Source: Bin55 sp965116055 (lineage in GTDB: Bacteria; Pseudomonadota; Gammaproteobacteria; Pseudomonadales; Azotimanducaceae). Taken from it: a DNA stretch of 64,000 nt. The notes under the pieces are model-generated. The model was not told the DNA's origin. It did no database searches and saw only the letters and a list, made by a program, of their open reading frames with translations. Below are positions 18,792 to 28,310 of this stretch, one piece after another. Every line of letters starts with the position of its first letter. Positions within the stretch are counted from its first letter, which is position 1. The DNA is taken from positions 558,001-622,000 of the forward strand of contig OZ220466.1 of NCBI GenBank assembly GCA_965116055.1, written 5' to 3'. The position numbers and the translations under genes were made by a program.

Positions 18792-18903
18792 TCGAATGTC
18801 AGCGTCTAAACGACCGCCTCATTGTAGAAAACGCGAAGTCGAGCAATGAGATATATGCACAATCGACCGCCACCTATTCAACGATACGGATAAATAGCAC
18901 CGC

Positions 18904-20112
18904 ATGCCTCGCGCCTCACGCTCACACCATCTCCTTGAAACCCGCGCCGTACACAGTGGCGAAGGCATAGACGAAGTAACTGGCGCTTCCGCACCGAACA
19001 TCGTTATGTCTTCAACATTTGCCTCCGAGGAACCTGCAGGTTTTTCGATCAGGCAATTTAAGGACGAACGACCCTATGTCTATACGCGTTGGGGCAATCC
19101 AACTATTGACATGCTTGAAAGGAAACTTGCGAGTTTAGAGGAAGCCGAAGCATGCATCGCACTGGCATCAGGTATGGCGGCCACGACTACTTTGCTGCTC
19201 GGATTGCTAAAAACTGGTGATCATCTAGTGATTAGCGATGTTAACTATCCGGGTACGGCGGAGTTTGTTCGCGAGAGCTTGCCGAAATATGGCATCGAAT
19301 CATCTCGTGTCGACACGAGCGAAATCCATCTGATTGAGCGAGCGATCCGACTCAATACCAAGTTGATCTGGATTGAAACTCCAGCGAACCCGACATTGCG
19401 GCTGACTGACATTGAAGCGGTTGCGCGACTTGCCCATACACACGACATACCGCTTGTGGTTGACTCGACTTTCGCTACACCCGTTGTAACGAGGCCGATC
19501 TTGCTTGGAGCTGATTACGTCGTGCATTCTCTCACTAAATACATCGGTGGTCACGGCGATGCTGTTGGCGGTGCCATATTAGGCAGTCAAGAGACAATCG
19601 ACTCATTGCGCAACGATGCGCTCGTTCATCTCGGTGGGATTATTAGCCCGTTTAACGCTTGGTTGATTGCGAGAGGCGCTGCGACATTACCTGCGCGGAT
19701 GCGAATGCATGCTCAATCTGCCAGCGCCGTGGCAAATTTTCTAGATGGGCACCCCGCAATCACCCAAGTGAACTATCCGGGTCTGGAGAAGCATCCTCAG
19801 CACGACTTGGCGAAGCGCCAAATGGCGAACTTTTCAGGGATGTTGTCATTTCAGGTGAAGAACGGCGAAGGTTTAGCATCGCGTTTCGCCAAAGAACTTG
19901 AAGTTTGCCATTTTGCAGTGTCTCTCGGCCATAGTCGAAGTTTGATCTACTGGATCCCCACAGAAGAGGCGTTGAGTACAGGTTTGTCATTAGATGCTGA
20001 GCAGACAGCACGCTATCGCGAGTTCGCAGGCGACGGGCTATTCCGCCTATCTGTTGGTTTGGAGCATCCGAACGATCTTTGCGAGGATTTAGCGAGAGTG
20101 CTCGGTCATTAA
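18904..20112 (+). CDS. Cys/Met metabolism PLP-dependent enzyme
   Basis: This 402-residue enzyme belongs to the cystathionine gamma-synthase fold group. Family signatures are YTRWGNPTIDMLERKLASLE, ASGMAATTTLLL, VVDSTFATPVVTRPILLGAD and HSLTKYIGGHGDAVGG, with the PLP lysine at K212. It could be a cystathionine gamma-synthase/lyase, O-succinylhomoserine sulfhydrylase or methionine gamma-lyase; I cannot separate these by eye. The gene is convergent with the formylglycine-generating enzyme gene, only 25 bases apart, and divergent from the phosphomevalonate-kinase-like gene. Confidence 0.9.
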   Translation: MPRASRSHHLLETRAVHSGEGIDEVTGASAPNIVMSSTFASEEPAGFSIRQFKDERPYVYTRWGNPTIDMLERKLASLEEAEACIALASGMAATTTLLLGLLKTGDHLVISDVNYPGTAEFVRESLPKYGIESSRVDTSEIHLIERAIRLNTKLIWIETPANPTLRLTDIEAVARLAHTHDIPLVVDSTFATPVVTRPILLGADYVVHSLTKYIGGHGDAVGGAILGSQETIDSLRNDALVHLGGIISPFNAWLIARGAATLPARMRMHAQSASAVANFLDGHPAITQVNYPGLEKHPQHDLAKRQMANFSGMLSFQVKNGEGLASRFAKELEVCHFAVSLGHSRSLIYWIPTEEALSTGLSLDAEQTARYREFAGDGLFRLSVGLEHPNDLCEDLARVLGH

Positions 20113-20137
20113 CAAATCACCATTTAGATTGCTATCT

Positions 20138-21076
20138 TTAGTGGTCGGTATCTAAAGCGACGCGGAACCCGCAGTTTCCTGTCGTTGCATTTGGTGCGTT
20201 AGCGTAGCGAGCAGCCACTCGATATCGATTGCAGTAGCTGTGATGACATAGGTACGAACCACCTTTCAGGATTTTTCCAGAAGCAAATTGCGCGTACTGT
20301 GTATTGCCGTCGAACCAATCTTCGCACCATTCCCATACATTGCCGACCATATTGAACAGACCATATGCGTTCGGTCGATATGCACTTACGGGCGCTGTAC
20401 CAACGTAGCCGTCCTCGCATGTGTTTGATGTGGGGAACTCGCCTTGCCAGATATTACAACAATGCTCGCCTGCAGGCGTTAGTTCGTTACCCCATGGATA
20501 GCGATGCTGATCCAATCCACCTCGGGCTGCAAATTCCCATTCGGCTTCACTGGGGAGCCGGCACCCAGCCCAGCTGGCGTAAGCCTTCGCATCAAACCAC
20601 GACACGTGTACGACAGGGTAATCATCACGCCCTCGAAGATTCGACCCGGCCCCTTCGGGTCGACGCCAATTTGCACCACGGACAGCCGTCCACCAAGGTG
20701 AAGCATTCACCGACAGGGTATGTCTAGATCTAGTTTGCAGCCGTCGATCAATGAAATGTTTAAATACGAAAGACCAACCGACTCGTTCGGCGTCAGTTTG
20801 GTACGTCGTTTCGCGCACAAAGTGTCTGAATTGAGCATTCGATACAGTGGTAGTCGCAAGTGCAAATGCATGGACGGATACTTTGCGAATCGGTCCCTCT
20901 TGATCACCGAGGTTGGCGTCGGCATCTTCGGAACCCATGCGGAATATGGATTCTGGTAACTTCGCGAATGTTTGATCAATCGCTCCCCTCGTCGCTAATT
21001 CGATCGGTTCAGAGCGTCTGGGTACGATCAATGGCAGGCAGCATGCATCATCGCTGCGCTTGGTAGTTCGCGTCAT
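20138..21076 (-). CDS. Formylglycine-generating enzyme (SUMF1 family)
   Basis: The 312-residue protein is a sulfatase-modifying factor. It has RMGSEDADANLGDQEGP near the start, VHVSWFDAKAYASWAG, RLPSEAEWEFAARGG, VWEWCEDWF and the decisive GGSYLCHHSYCNRYRVAAR with C277 and C282. That cysteine pair corresponds to the copper-binding pair of true formylglycine-generating enzymes, unlike the many FGE-fold proteins that lack it. Its role is to oxidise the cysteine of a CxPxR motif in type I sulfatases to formylglycine. No sulfatase is encoded in the window, so its clients lie elsewhere. Confidence 0.9.
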   Translation of the reverse strand: MTRTTKRSDDACCLPLIVPRRSEPIELATRGAIDQTFAKLPESIFRMGSEDADANLGDQEGPIRKVSVHAFALATTTVSNAQFRHFVRETTYQTDAERVGWSFVFKHFIDRRLQTRSRHTLSVNASPWWTAVRGANWRRPEGAGSNLRGRDDYPVVHVSWFDAKAYASWAGCRLPSEAEWEFAARGGLDQHRYPWGNELTPAGEHCCNIWQGEFPTSNTCEDGYVGTAPVSAYRPNAYGLFNMVGNVWEWCEDWFDGNTQYAQFASGKILKGGSYLCHHSYCNRYRVAARYANAPNATTGNCGFRVALDTDH

Positions 21077-21194
21077 AGGGTTGGTGCGAGTTGTCGGAGG
21101 AGGAGTATGGGGATCGTCCTACAATTTCGCGCGTTTTCTCGTATGTCCCGCTTTGTTATACCTAACTTATTCAACATAGTGTCTCGTAGTCGTT

Positions 21195-22706
21195 ATGCCT
21201 CATGATTTTGCGCTAACCGATGAGGAATTGTGTCGTTTCCTGGATTTGGGCTATCACATCGTCCATTCGAGTGACCTGGCTGAGGAGACGCACGATAAAC
21301 TCTTTGATGCGGCGGTGTCTTCGTACGGTCAGAAGGAAAAACTTGCTGATTCTTTAGCGAGCCTTGATGCTATTGCAGATAACCTGCATGTTCGTGTTCC
21401 TCTACTCAACGAACTCTTAACGAACAAGGTGCTGGACGGCGCACTGACGTCGGTGTTAGGCCCTCGTTACTTTCGATACGGTCACTCTTTTATTCACCTT
21501 AGTGGAACGTTCGATCAGACATATCACAAGGATTCACCGCTTCCGTGGGGCACTCGAGGTGGCTTGCGTTCGCACCGACCCAATTGGGCTATGGTGTTCT
21601 ATTACCCGCAAGCTGTAACGCTTGACCTAGGAGCAACGGAACTTTTGCCAGGGACGCAGTATTGGAATGTGGACCGAGAAGGTACCGGACGCAAAGAAGG
21701 TGAAGATCGATTAGGAGGCCACGACGGTCAAGAGGACATCAACGCGATGAACTCAGCAGAACGCAACCGTTATCTTCAATCGCAGCTGGCGGATTTTGAC
21801 CGACACATCGAACCTATGCAGCTCACGCTGCCAAAGGGGTCGCTGGTAATGGTGCATTTCGATCTATTTCATCGCGGCATGCGCCGCCTAAGCGACGAGC
21901 CGCGATTTATGTACAAATTCTGGTATGTACGCACAACAGAACCGAACTCTACTACGAATCCTCGATCAATCCAATTTCAAGCGAGTGATGTCCGTCGCCA
22001 GCAATTGGTCACTAAGAATGCTCGTTGGTTAGGTTTAAGTGTCACTTTACCATTGATCCGCGCGCATGTAGATGGAGATCAGGAAGCAGATCAATTGGCG
22101 AGAGCGCATAACCAAGTCGACCAAGCGAATTTAGTAAGCGCTTGCATCGCAGGAACCGAGGCCGCTCGTCGTAGTGCGATGTATGCGTTGGTTGGATGCG
22201 ATCATGCATCAATCCATGTGGCTGCTCAGCTCGTTAGCTCGGATAAAGAGTCGGAGCGCTGTTGTGCAGCTTTCTTACTGGGCGAATTGGACACACCTCG
22301 AGCTGTAGATTTAAATACCTTGTTGGATCTCGCCATTAACGATACGTCCACGGATGTCAAAATGACGGCGACAAATGGACTTGGCCGAGTAATTCGTCGC
22401 CGCATCGCACAAGGAGATCCAACGATGCCAGTAGCCATGATTTCGCGCTTGGCGCTCGCTTTGGTCCATGCGCGCGAACGCTATATGGGAGTTGGCCTAA
22501 CCCTCAGCGCGGAACGGCAATGCGTCTACATTGCACTGCTCAATATCGTGTCTAGTATTGCGACCTACTTGCCGACCGCAGACATTCCTGAACTTGCTGA
22601 GATTTCAACTTTACTTACCACGCGCGTGAAGGAAGAGATTGATCGCTATGCCAAGTGCACTGCAGTGGAAACCTTGGTCAGGCTTGCGTCGTTTGCTGAC
22701 ACATGA
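21195..22706 (+). CDS. Phytanoyl-CoA dioxygenase-like protein with C-terminal HEAT-like region
   Basis: The first 260 or so of 503 residues resemble PhyH-type Fe(II)/2-oxoglutarate dioxygenases. The metal triad is plausibly H111 and D113 in YHKDSPLPW plus H226 in DLFHRGMRR, with R237 (EPRFMYKFWY) as a 2-oxoglutarate arginine. Residues from about 290 to 500 are helical and repeat-like (ARRSAMYALVGCD, ERCCAAFLLGELDTP, DVKMTATNGLGRVIRR), resembling HEAT repeats. The substrate is unknown. Its stop codon overlaps the start of the TonB receptor gene as ATGA, so the two are coupled and may act on the same ligand. Confidence 0.78.
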   Translation: MPHDFALTDEELCRFLDLGYHIVHSSDLAEETHDKLFDAAVSSYGQKEKLADSLASLDAIADNLHVRVPLLNELLTNKVLDGALTSVLGPRYFRYGHSFIHLSGTFDQTYHKDSPLPWGTRGGLRSHRPNWAMVFYYPQAVTLDLGATELLPGTQYWNVDREGTGRKEGEDRLGGHDGQEDINAMNSAERNRYLQSQLADFDRHIEPMQLTLPKGSLVMVHFDLFHRGMRRLSDEPRFMYKFWYVRTTEPNSTTNPRSIQFQASDVRRQQLVTKNARWLGLSVTLPLIRAHVDGDQEADQLARAHNQVDQANLVSACIAGTEAARRSAMYALVGCDHASIHVAAQLVSSDKESERCCAAFLLGELDTPRAVDLNTLLDLAINDTSTDVKMTATNGLGRVIRRRIAQGDPTMPVAMISRLALALVHARERYMGVGLTLSAERQCVYIALLNIVSSIATYLPTADIPELAEISTLLTTRVKEEIDRYAKCTAVETLVRLASFADT

Positions 22707-24766
22707 AGCGACTGTTCACGGCACAGTGCGGCGTGTTAGCGCTGTGGGCTATACCTCTTTTTGGGGATGAGGAAAGCAAAGATTTAGAGCCTGCCGGGAC
22801 TGAAGAAATAGAAGAACTCATCGTCTCTGCAAGGGCAACAATTGCAGTGGACCGCATGGCCGCGTTACCAGCTACGATTGTTGACGCTGATGCAATCGAC
22901 GCCATTCAAGCTATCCACCCTCACGAAATCATGACACAAGTGCCGGGCGTCTGGATCTCCAGAGGCTCCGGCCAGGAACACCTTACCGCTATTCGATCAG
23001 GTGTGCTGACAGGTGCTGGTGCATGCGGTGCGTATCTGCTGCTTGAAAACGGCATTCCGATTCGGCCGCCTTCATTATGTAACGTCAATGGGCTATTCGA
23101 ACTCAACACTGAACAAGCACGTGTCATTGAAGTAATAAGGGGTCCGGCGAGCTCACGATATGGCGGCAACGCATTACATGGCGTGATCAATGCCATTACG
23201 ATGGGCGGTGAAACTCCAAACAGCGTGGGTTGGCAACTTGGTTCGCACGCGTATGGTCGAATGGATGCTTACTGGGATACTGATCAAACGCGGATGACGG
23301 TCCATGCTACGACAACGGATGGTTGGCGCGACAGCACAGGGTTCAATCAACAGAAACTAAATGGGCAAGTGCAAAGCCAACTAGGAAAATGGCTTGGTGT
23401 ACACAACTTGTCTGTCACTTTGTTGAATCAGGAAACGGGTGGCTATGTGGTCGGCTTGAACGCATATCAAGACGATGCGCTTCGCACGACGAACCCAAAT
23501 CCCGAGGCCTTCCGTGATGCACGATCTTTCCGGTATGCCTCCCATTGGCGAAACGGCAACTTAATGGTTGCGCCATACGCACGACGCAGTTCAATGGAGT
23601 TCCTCATGCATTTTCTACCGGGACAACCTATTGAGCGAAACATGCAAAGTAGCGCTGGAGTATTGCTGAGTTGGGAGCGAGAGTGGGCAAGTTGGGCAAC
23701 ATCGCTTGGTTTGCAGCTCGAAACAGTACGCGCTGGATTAAGCGAAGTACAGTCGATGCCTACGATAGGTTCGGCGTTTCTCGTCGCAACACGGCCGATG
23801 GGTACGCACTACGATTTTGAGGTGGATGCGACACACGCTGGTTTTTTTAATGACGGAAGGATGCAGGCGACCGAGTCATTCGCATGGCAGTACCGATTCC
23901 GAATAGAGTCGACAACTTACGGCTACGACAACCTTCACTTTGACGGAAACACGCGTGACGACGGCACGGTGTGTGGTTTCGGCGGTTGTCTCTATACACG
24001 TCCGGCGGATCGCGAAGACCAGTTCGCGGACTATGCCATGCAGATTGGATTTGAGCAGTCGCTCGGAAATCGCACGATCCTGCATGGGATGCTTGGCACT
24101 GGATTTCGACCGCCGCAAATTACGGAGCTGTATCGCCTACAAAACGGTCAACACTTTGCCGATATCGATAGTGAACGATTAGACGCACTTGAGGTAGGCT
24201 TGAATCATGAATCCAGTCGTGCTACTGTGCAACTCGCAGCGTATGTTGAAAGGAGTCGACATCTGATCATTCGCGATGCGGAAGGCTTGAATCAAAGTAA
24301 TGGGCGAGTGAACTCAAGGGGTATCGAAATGCGGTTGGGTATCGCGCTTTCGGCGCGCCATGAGATTCGCTTGACGCAATCTTGGGCTCGACATCGCTAC
24401 GGCTTCACGCAAAACCTAGCTCGTCGCGAAAAGATCGTCGCGGGAAATATCGTGGATACGGCACCGACGCATCTTGGTTCGCTGCAGTGGCATTGGCGTG
24501 CATCAAGCACACTTAGAACTACGCTTGAGGGTTCCCGGATTGGCTCTTACTTTATGGATGCGGCAAATACGCTTAAGTATCCAGGCCATGTTGTTCTTCA
24601 CTGGCATACGAAATGGCGATTTGCCCGCGCTTGGGAACTGCAAGGACACATACGCAACCTTCTAGACAAAAAATATGCAGATCGAGCGGATTGGTCGTTT
24701 GGGAATCCACGTTATTTTCCTGCCATGCCACGTAACTTACAGCTCGGAATCAAGTTTTATTTCTAA
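22703..24766 (+). CDS. TonB-dependent outer-membrane receptor
   Basis: This is a 687-residue receptor. The N-terminal residues 1-20 form a probable signal peptide. A TonB box-like EELIVSARAT follows at about residues 36-45, and the plug has PATIVDADAIDAIQ, VPGVWISRGSGQEH and VIEVIRGPASSRYGGNALHG. The barrel ends in NLQLGIKFYF with the terminal phenylalanine. Size and pattern resemble siderophore, vitamin or small-ligand receptors more than the larger receptor at 6254-9427. It overlaps the PhyH-like gene by four bases. No terminator hairpin with a T run is seen downstream. Confidence 0.92.
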   Translation: MKRLFTAQCGVLALWAIPLFGDEESKDLEPAGTEEIEELIVSARATIAVDRMAALPATIVDADAIDAIQAIHPHEIMTQVPGVWISRGSGQEHLTAIRSGVLTGAGACGAYLLLENGIPIRPPSLCNVNGLFELNTEQARVIEVIRGPASSRYGGNALHGVINAITMGGETPNSVGWQLGSHAYGRMDAYWDTDQTRMTVHATTTDGWRDSTGFNQQKLNGQVQSQLGKWLGVHNLSVTLLNQETGGYVVGLNAYQDDALRTTNPNPEAFRDARSFRYASHWRNGNLMVAPYARRSSMEFLMHFLPGQPIERNMQSSAGVLLSWEREWASWATSLGLQLETVRAGLSEVQSMPTIGSAFLVATRPMGTHYDFEVDATHAGFFNDGRMQATESFAWQYRFRIESTTYGYDNLHFDGNTRDDGTVCGFGGCLYTRPADREDQFADYAMQIGFEQSLGNRTILHGMLGTGFRPPQITELYRLQNGQHFADIDSERLDALEVGLNHESSRATVQLAAYVERSRHLIIRDAEGLNQSNGRVNSRGIEMRLGIALSARHEIRLTQSWARHRYGFTQNLARREKIVAGNIVDTAPTHLGSLQWHWRASSTLRTTLEGSRIGSYFMDAANTLKYPGHVVLHWHTKWRFARAWELQGHIRNLLDKKYADRADWSFGNPRYFPAMPRNLQLGIKFYF

Positions 24767-25707
24767 CCAAACTGCTTCTTAATCAACGCGGACAGGGGGT
24801 TAGAGACGGCTGATTATTCATATGGAGGCAGTAATTAAAGATTGGCCTTGTATGTGCTTGTAGTTCTAGTATGATTGAAGCCGACTTTTTATAACTTATT
24901 GATTTAGAAGTGTTTTTAGCCAGAGGATTGTTCAAACTCCTATAGCTTCAGGACATTTGTGTATTTATTTATAGACTCTATATAGTTTTGGGGGTGGTAT
25001 ATGGGAGTGCCGAAGTCAAGCGACCAAGCGACGTGATGGCATTGATCCATTTTTTGCCCGTCAGACACAAGCCAACGAGTGTTCATGTAGCCGGTCTCTT
25101 TCACGAAATTGCACGCACTATATACAGTTGCGGGCAGCTAATGAGGCCTGTGCCGTCTCTCGGACACAGGATGATGTGATCTACGATCAAGTTGCGAAGC
25201 GAAATGCTCTTCATATCCTAAATAGTATCCGCCCTGCTCACCGTAGCACTTGTTCTTCGTATCGTTTATTTCAGAACTGTTCCGATGTCAGTGCGGTACG
25301 TCCTCTTGATGTGCGCTCCGATGGAACAAGTCTAGCCTCGTCTTGTATGCGTGACTACACTAGGTAGGCTGCTTTGGGCTGATGTCTATCCTTACCCCAT
25401 GTTGGGATAGTTCTTCCGCTGCAAATACATGCTGCGCGCAACTACCAAACGGGCCCGGAACCATGCCTTTTCTATTGGCCTTGCCTCAATCACGCGCATC
25501 AGCCGCTTCACTAAACATTCAGCCCTTCCTAATAACCTCCCAGCTTTTCTGTCCATACTCGCTAAATACTGTGAAAGCACTACGTTGTTTCAAAACTTAC
25601 GTGAAATCCCCCTCGTCCGCTTGTGTTCAGGTGATAGTTAACGCTCAATTGTGTCTGTGTCGGCAAACTGAATAGCACTGATGCTCTGGTGTCATAGGTT
25701 GGTCAAT
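24767..25707. other. Gene-free stretch of about 940 bases
   Basis: Only short frames occur here on both strands, none with a recognisable motif, good ribosome site or resemblance to neighbours. Base composition is more AT-rich near 24830-24990. It separates convergent units (TonB receptor on plus, amidohydrolase operon on minus), so no promoter is required. It may be a decayed gene or a mobile-element remnant, but I cannot identify one. Confidence 0.5.
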
Positions 25708-26709
25708 TTAGGCCGTTACTCGGTAGACGCGAACCGCCGTGTCATGGAATAGACTAGCGCGTTCGGCTGCGCTAAATCCTGTCGTTAATTTTTTGAACGA
25801 ATTCCAAAGAACCGCGTAGGAGCAGCTGGCTTTATCTACCGGAAAATTGCTCTCAAGCATGCATCTTTCTGTGCCGAAGTGGTCAATCATGTGCAGGTAA
25901 TAGTCGCGCGTTGCAGCAACCAACTCATCCGAGGAGGCTGGCTTAGACCGTTTATGAAATCCGAATCCATTAATCGGCATGACGAGTCCACCTAGTTTTG
26001 CGACTACATTGTGACAGCTTGCTAACTCGGCAACGTCTTTTTGCCATTGCTTGAAAATCTCAACGCGTTTACCGGCATAAGGCCCAATACCAAGCGGCCC
26101 ACCAAAGTGATCGAAAACGATTGTCGTGTCCGGAAATGCGCGTGCCAAATCAGTTAGCTCTGTAATTTGTGTGTGATAAAGCCATGCATCAAACGTGAGA
26201 TTTCGCTTGCCGAGTTCGGCAAAGCCTATTCTGAATGTCGCATCCGCCAACATACCTTTAAATGGCGCAGTATGGGAATTGCGCACAGCCTCACTTGCAT
26301 CCCATCCAGAGGCGTGACGAATGCCACGAAATCGGCCACTTGCCGCGATGTGTGCGTCGAGAACATCGCCCACCTTAGCACCTAAATTCAGGTTTGCGTA
26401 ACTTACAATCGCTACACACGCACGGTGCGTTCCGTAATTTCCGCTAGCACTCATTGCGGCGATCCCGTTGACGAATTCTGTTTCACCGACTGGCCGCATT
26501 GCTTCCGGGCCATCGCTACGGTACATGGAGCTGCACTCCATATAGACCGTGCTAACCACATTGTGACCACTGCCTATATCGGTGATCAATTCGTCGAGAA
26601 GATAACGGTTCTGTGGATGGTCCCATAGATGATGATGCGGGTCGCAGATCGGCATATCCGGCTCAAGAATGTCTTCTTGAATTTGGTCTAACCATACATT
26701 TGCTGCCAT
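25708..26709 (-). CDS. Amidohydrolase family (TIM-barrel metal-dependent hydrolase)
   Basis: The 333-residue protein has the start CDPHHHLWDHPQNRYL typical of the amidohydrolase-2 / COG3618 group, where HHHLWD supplies metal ligands. TTIVFDHFGGPLGI and the late RCMLESNFPVDK (catalytic aspartate region) also fit. Relatives hydrolyse lactones or dicarboxylate derivatives; the exact substrate is unknown. It is the last gene of a minus-strand operon, 8 bases after the formaldehyde dehydrogenase gene. Confidence 0.87.
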   Translation of the reverse strand: MAANVWLDQIQEDILEPDMPICDPHHHLWDHPQNRYLLDELITDIGSGHNVVSTVYMECSSMYRSDGPEAMRPVGETEFVNGIAAMSASGNYGTHRACVAIVSYANLNLGAKVGDVLDAHIAASGRFRGIRHASGWDASEAVRNSHTAPFKGMLADATFRIGFAELGKRNLTFDAWLYHTQITELTDLARAFPDTTIVFDHFGGPLGIGPYAGKRVEIFKQWQKDVAELASCHNVVAKLGGLVMPINGFGFHKRSKPASSDELVAATRDYYLHMIDHFGTERCMLESNFPVDKASCSYAVLWNSFKKLTTGFSAAERASLFHDTAVRVYRVTA

Positions 26710-26717
26710 CTATATCC

Positions 26718-27824
26718 TCAGTAAATGACGACGGATCGAATGGATTCGCCCTGATGCATCAATTCAAACGCGTCGTTGATGTCATGTAGAGGCATCGTAT
26801 GAGTGATGAGATCGTCAATATTGATCTTTCCTTCCATGTACCAATCAACGATTTCCGGTACTTCGCTACGGCTTTTCACACCACCGAATGCTGTTCCGCG
26901 CCATACGCGCCCAGTAACCAGTTGAAAAGGTCTCGTGCTAATTTCCTGACCCGCTCCAGCAACACCAATGATTGTGCTCTCACCCCAGCCTTTGTGACAG
27001 CACTCAAGCGCTTGTCTCATCACATCAACATTTCCGATACACTCGAACGAGTAGTCCACGCCTCCATCTGTCATGTCGATGATCTCAGCGACTACATCTG
27101 CATTGTCATTGGGTTGAATGAAGTCGGTCATGCCGAACCGTTCGGCAAGCACTCGTTTTGCTGGATTGGTGTCAATCCCAATAATTCGACTCGCACCGAC
27201 CATCTTGGCGCCTTGAATGACGTTGAGACCGATACCGCCGAGACCAAATACCGCGACGGTTGCTCCTGCATTGACTCTCGCCGTATTGATTACTGCACCT
27301 AAACCGGTGGAGACGCCGCAACCGATGTAGCAAACCTTGTCAAAAGGTGCGTCCTCTCGAATCTTAGCCACCGCGATTTCCGGTAGCACGGTATAGTTTG
27401 AGAACGTTGAAGTGCCCATATAGTGGTAGATCGTAGTGCCGTTAATTGAAAACCGTGACGTTTCGTCAGGCATGAGTCCGCGCCCTTGCGTGTCGCGAAT
27501 GGCACTGCAGAGGTTTGTTGCGCCGGATTTACAGAATTTGCACTGGCCACATTCGGGTGTGTAGAGTGGAATGACGTGATCGCCGACGTTTACGCTGGTA
27601 ACGTCAGTCCCAATTTCAACTACTACCCCTGCACCTTCATGACCGAGGATGGAGGGAAACAAGCCTTCTGGGTCATCGCCAGACAGGGTGAATGCGTCGG
27701 TATGGCAAATACCAGTCGCTTTGATTTCAATCATGACTTCGTTGTTGCGGGGGCCTTCTAGATCGACTGTCTCAATAGTTAAATTTCGACCGGCCTCAAA
27801 GGCAACAGCGGCTTGTGTTTGCAT
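26718..27824 (-). CDS. frmA: S-(hydroxymethyl)glutathione dehydrogenase (class III alcohol dehydrogenase)
   Basis: This 368-residue zinc enzyme oxidises S-hydroxymethylglutathione, formed from formaldehyde and glutathione, and can reduce S-nitrosoglutathione. Catalytic zinc ligands are visible at C40 (GICHTD) and H62 (GHEGAG). The structural-zinc cysteines lie in CGQCKFCKSGATNLC, and the NAD-binding loop is FGLGGIGLNVIQGAKM. SRFSINGTTIYHYMGTSTF is characteristic of class III enzymes. No S-formylglutathione hydrolase gene is adjacent. It lies between the CBS-domain gene and the amidohydrolase on one strand with short gaps. Confidence 0.95.
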   Translation of the reverse strand: MQTQAAVAFEAGRNLTIETVDLEGPRNNEVMIEIKATGICHTDAFTLSGDDPEGLFPSILGHEGAGVVVEIGTDVTSVNVGDHVIPLYTPECGQCKFCKSGATNLCSAIRDTQGRGLMPDETSRFSINGTTIYHYMGTSTFSNYTVLPEIAVAKIREDAPFDKVCYIGCGVSTGLGAVINTARVNAGATVAVFGLGGIGLNVIQGAKMVGASRIIGIDTNPAKRVLAERFGMTDFIQPNDNADVVAEIIDMTDGGVDYSFECIGNVDVMRQALECCHKGWGESTIIGVAGAGQEISTRPFQLVTGRVWRGTAFGGVKSRSEVPEIVDWYMEGKINIDDLITHTMPLHDINDAFELMHQGESIRSVVIY

Positions 27825-27856
27825 GTACTTTCCTTATTGATTGATTCGCAAAAGAA

Positions 27857-28294
27857 TTAGGTTTCGCCGCGGATGTAGTGCTCAAGTTCGCTGATCGTCT
27901 CGCTTTGTTCGTCAATGATTTCAGAGAACAAATCGCGCATGGAAATAACACCTTCTACGATCCCTTCTTCAAGCACAATCAAGTGACGAATGCGGTGCTT
28001 TTTCATGAGGCTAATGCAGACATCAACTCGTTCTTTTTTAGTCACGGTGATTACATCTTGCGTCATAATCTCGGAAACGCGGGTGGATTTGGAAGATTTG
28101 TCTTTCAAAATCACCTTGCGTGCGTAATCCCGTTCTGAGATCACGCCAACCAGCTTATTTTCCTGTAACACCGGCAACAATCCAACATGAAGCTCGGACA
28201 TGAGCTTGATCGCTTCGAATACGGTCGCAATTGGCGAAATGCTGTAGAAGTCCGTCTTTGGTTGGTGATGGAGTACATCCAGCACGTTTTTCAT
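27857..28294 (-). CDS. Tandem CBS-domain protein
   Basis: This 145-residue protein consists of two CBS domains: about residues 10-65 (TVFEAIKLMSELHVGLLPVLQ then LVGVISERDYARKV) and 75-130 (VDVCISLMKKHRIRHLIVLE then VEGVISMRDLFSEI). Such pairs bind adenine nucleotides, and sometimes S-adenosylmethionine, as energy sensors. It sits between ahcY (16 bases upstream) and frmA (32 bases downstream). It may therefore sense adenosyl compounds linked to the methyl cycle; that idea is inference. Confidence 0.92.
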   Translation of the reverse strand: MKNVLDVLHHQPKTDFYSISPIATVFEAIKLMSELHVGLLPVLQENKLVGVISERDYARKVILKDKSSKSTRVSEIMTQDVITVTKKERVDVCISLMKKHRIRHLIVLEEGIVEGVISMRDLFSEIIDEQSETISELEHYIRGET

Positions 28295-28310
28295 GGCTCT
28301 CTCCTAACTG

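Noticed and set aside
25392..25580. Minus-strand frame as a transposase fragment
   Set aside because: Basic composition only; no transposase motif or terminal repeats.
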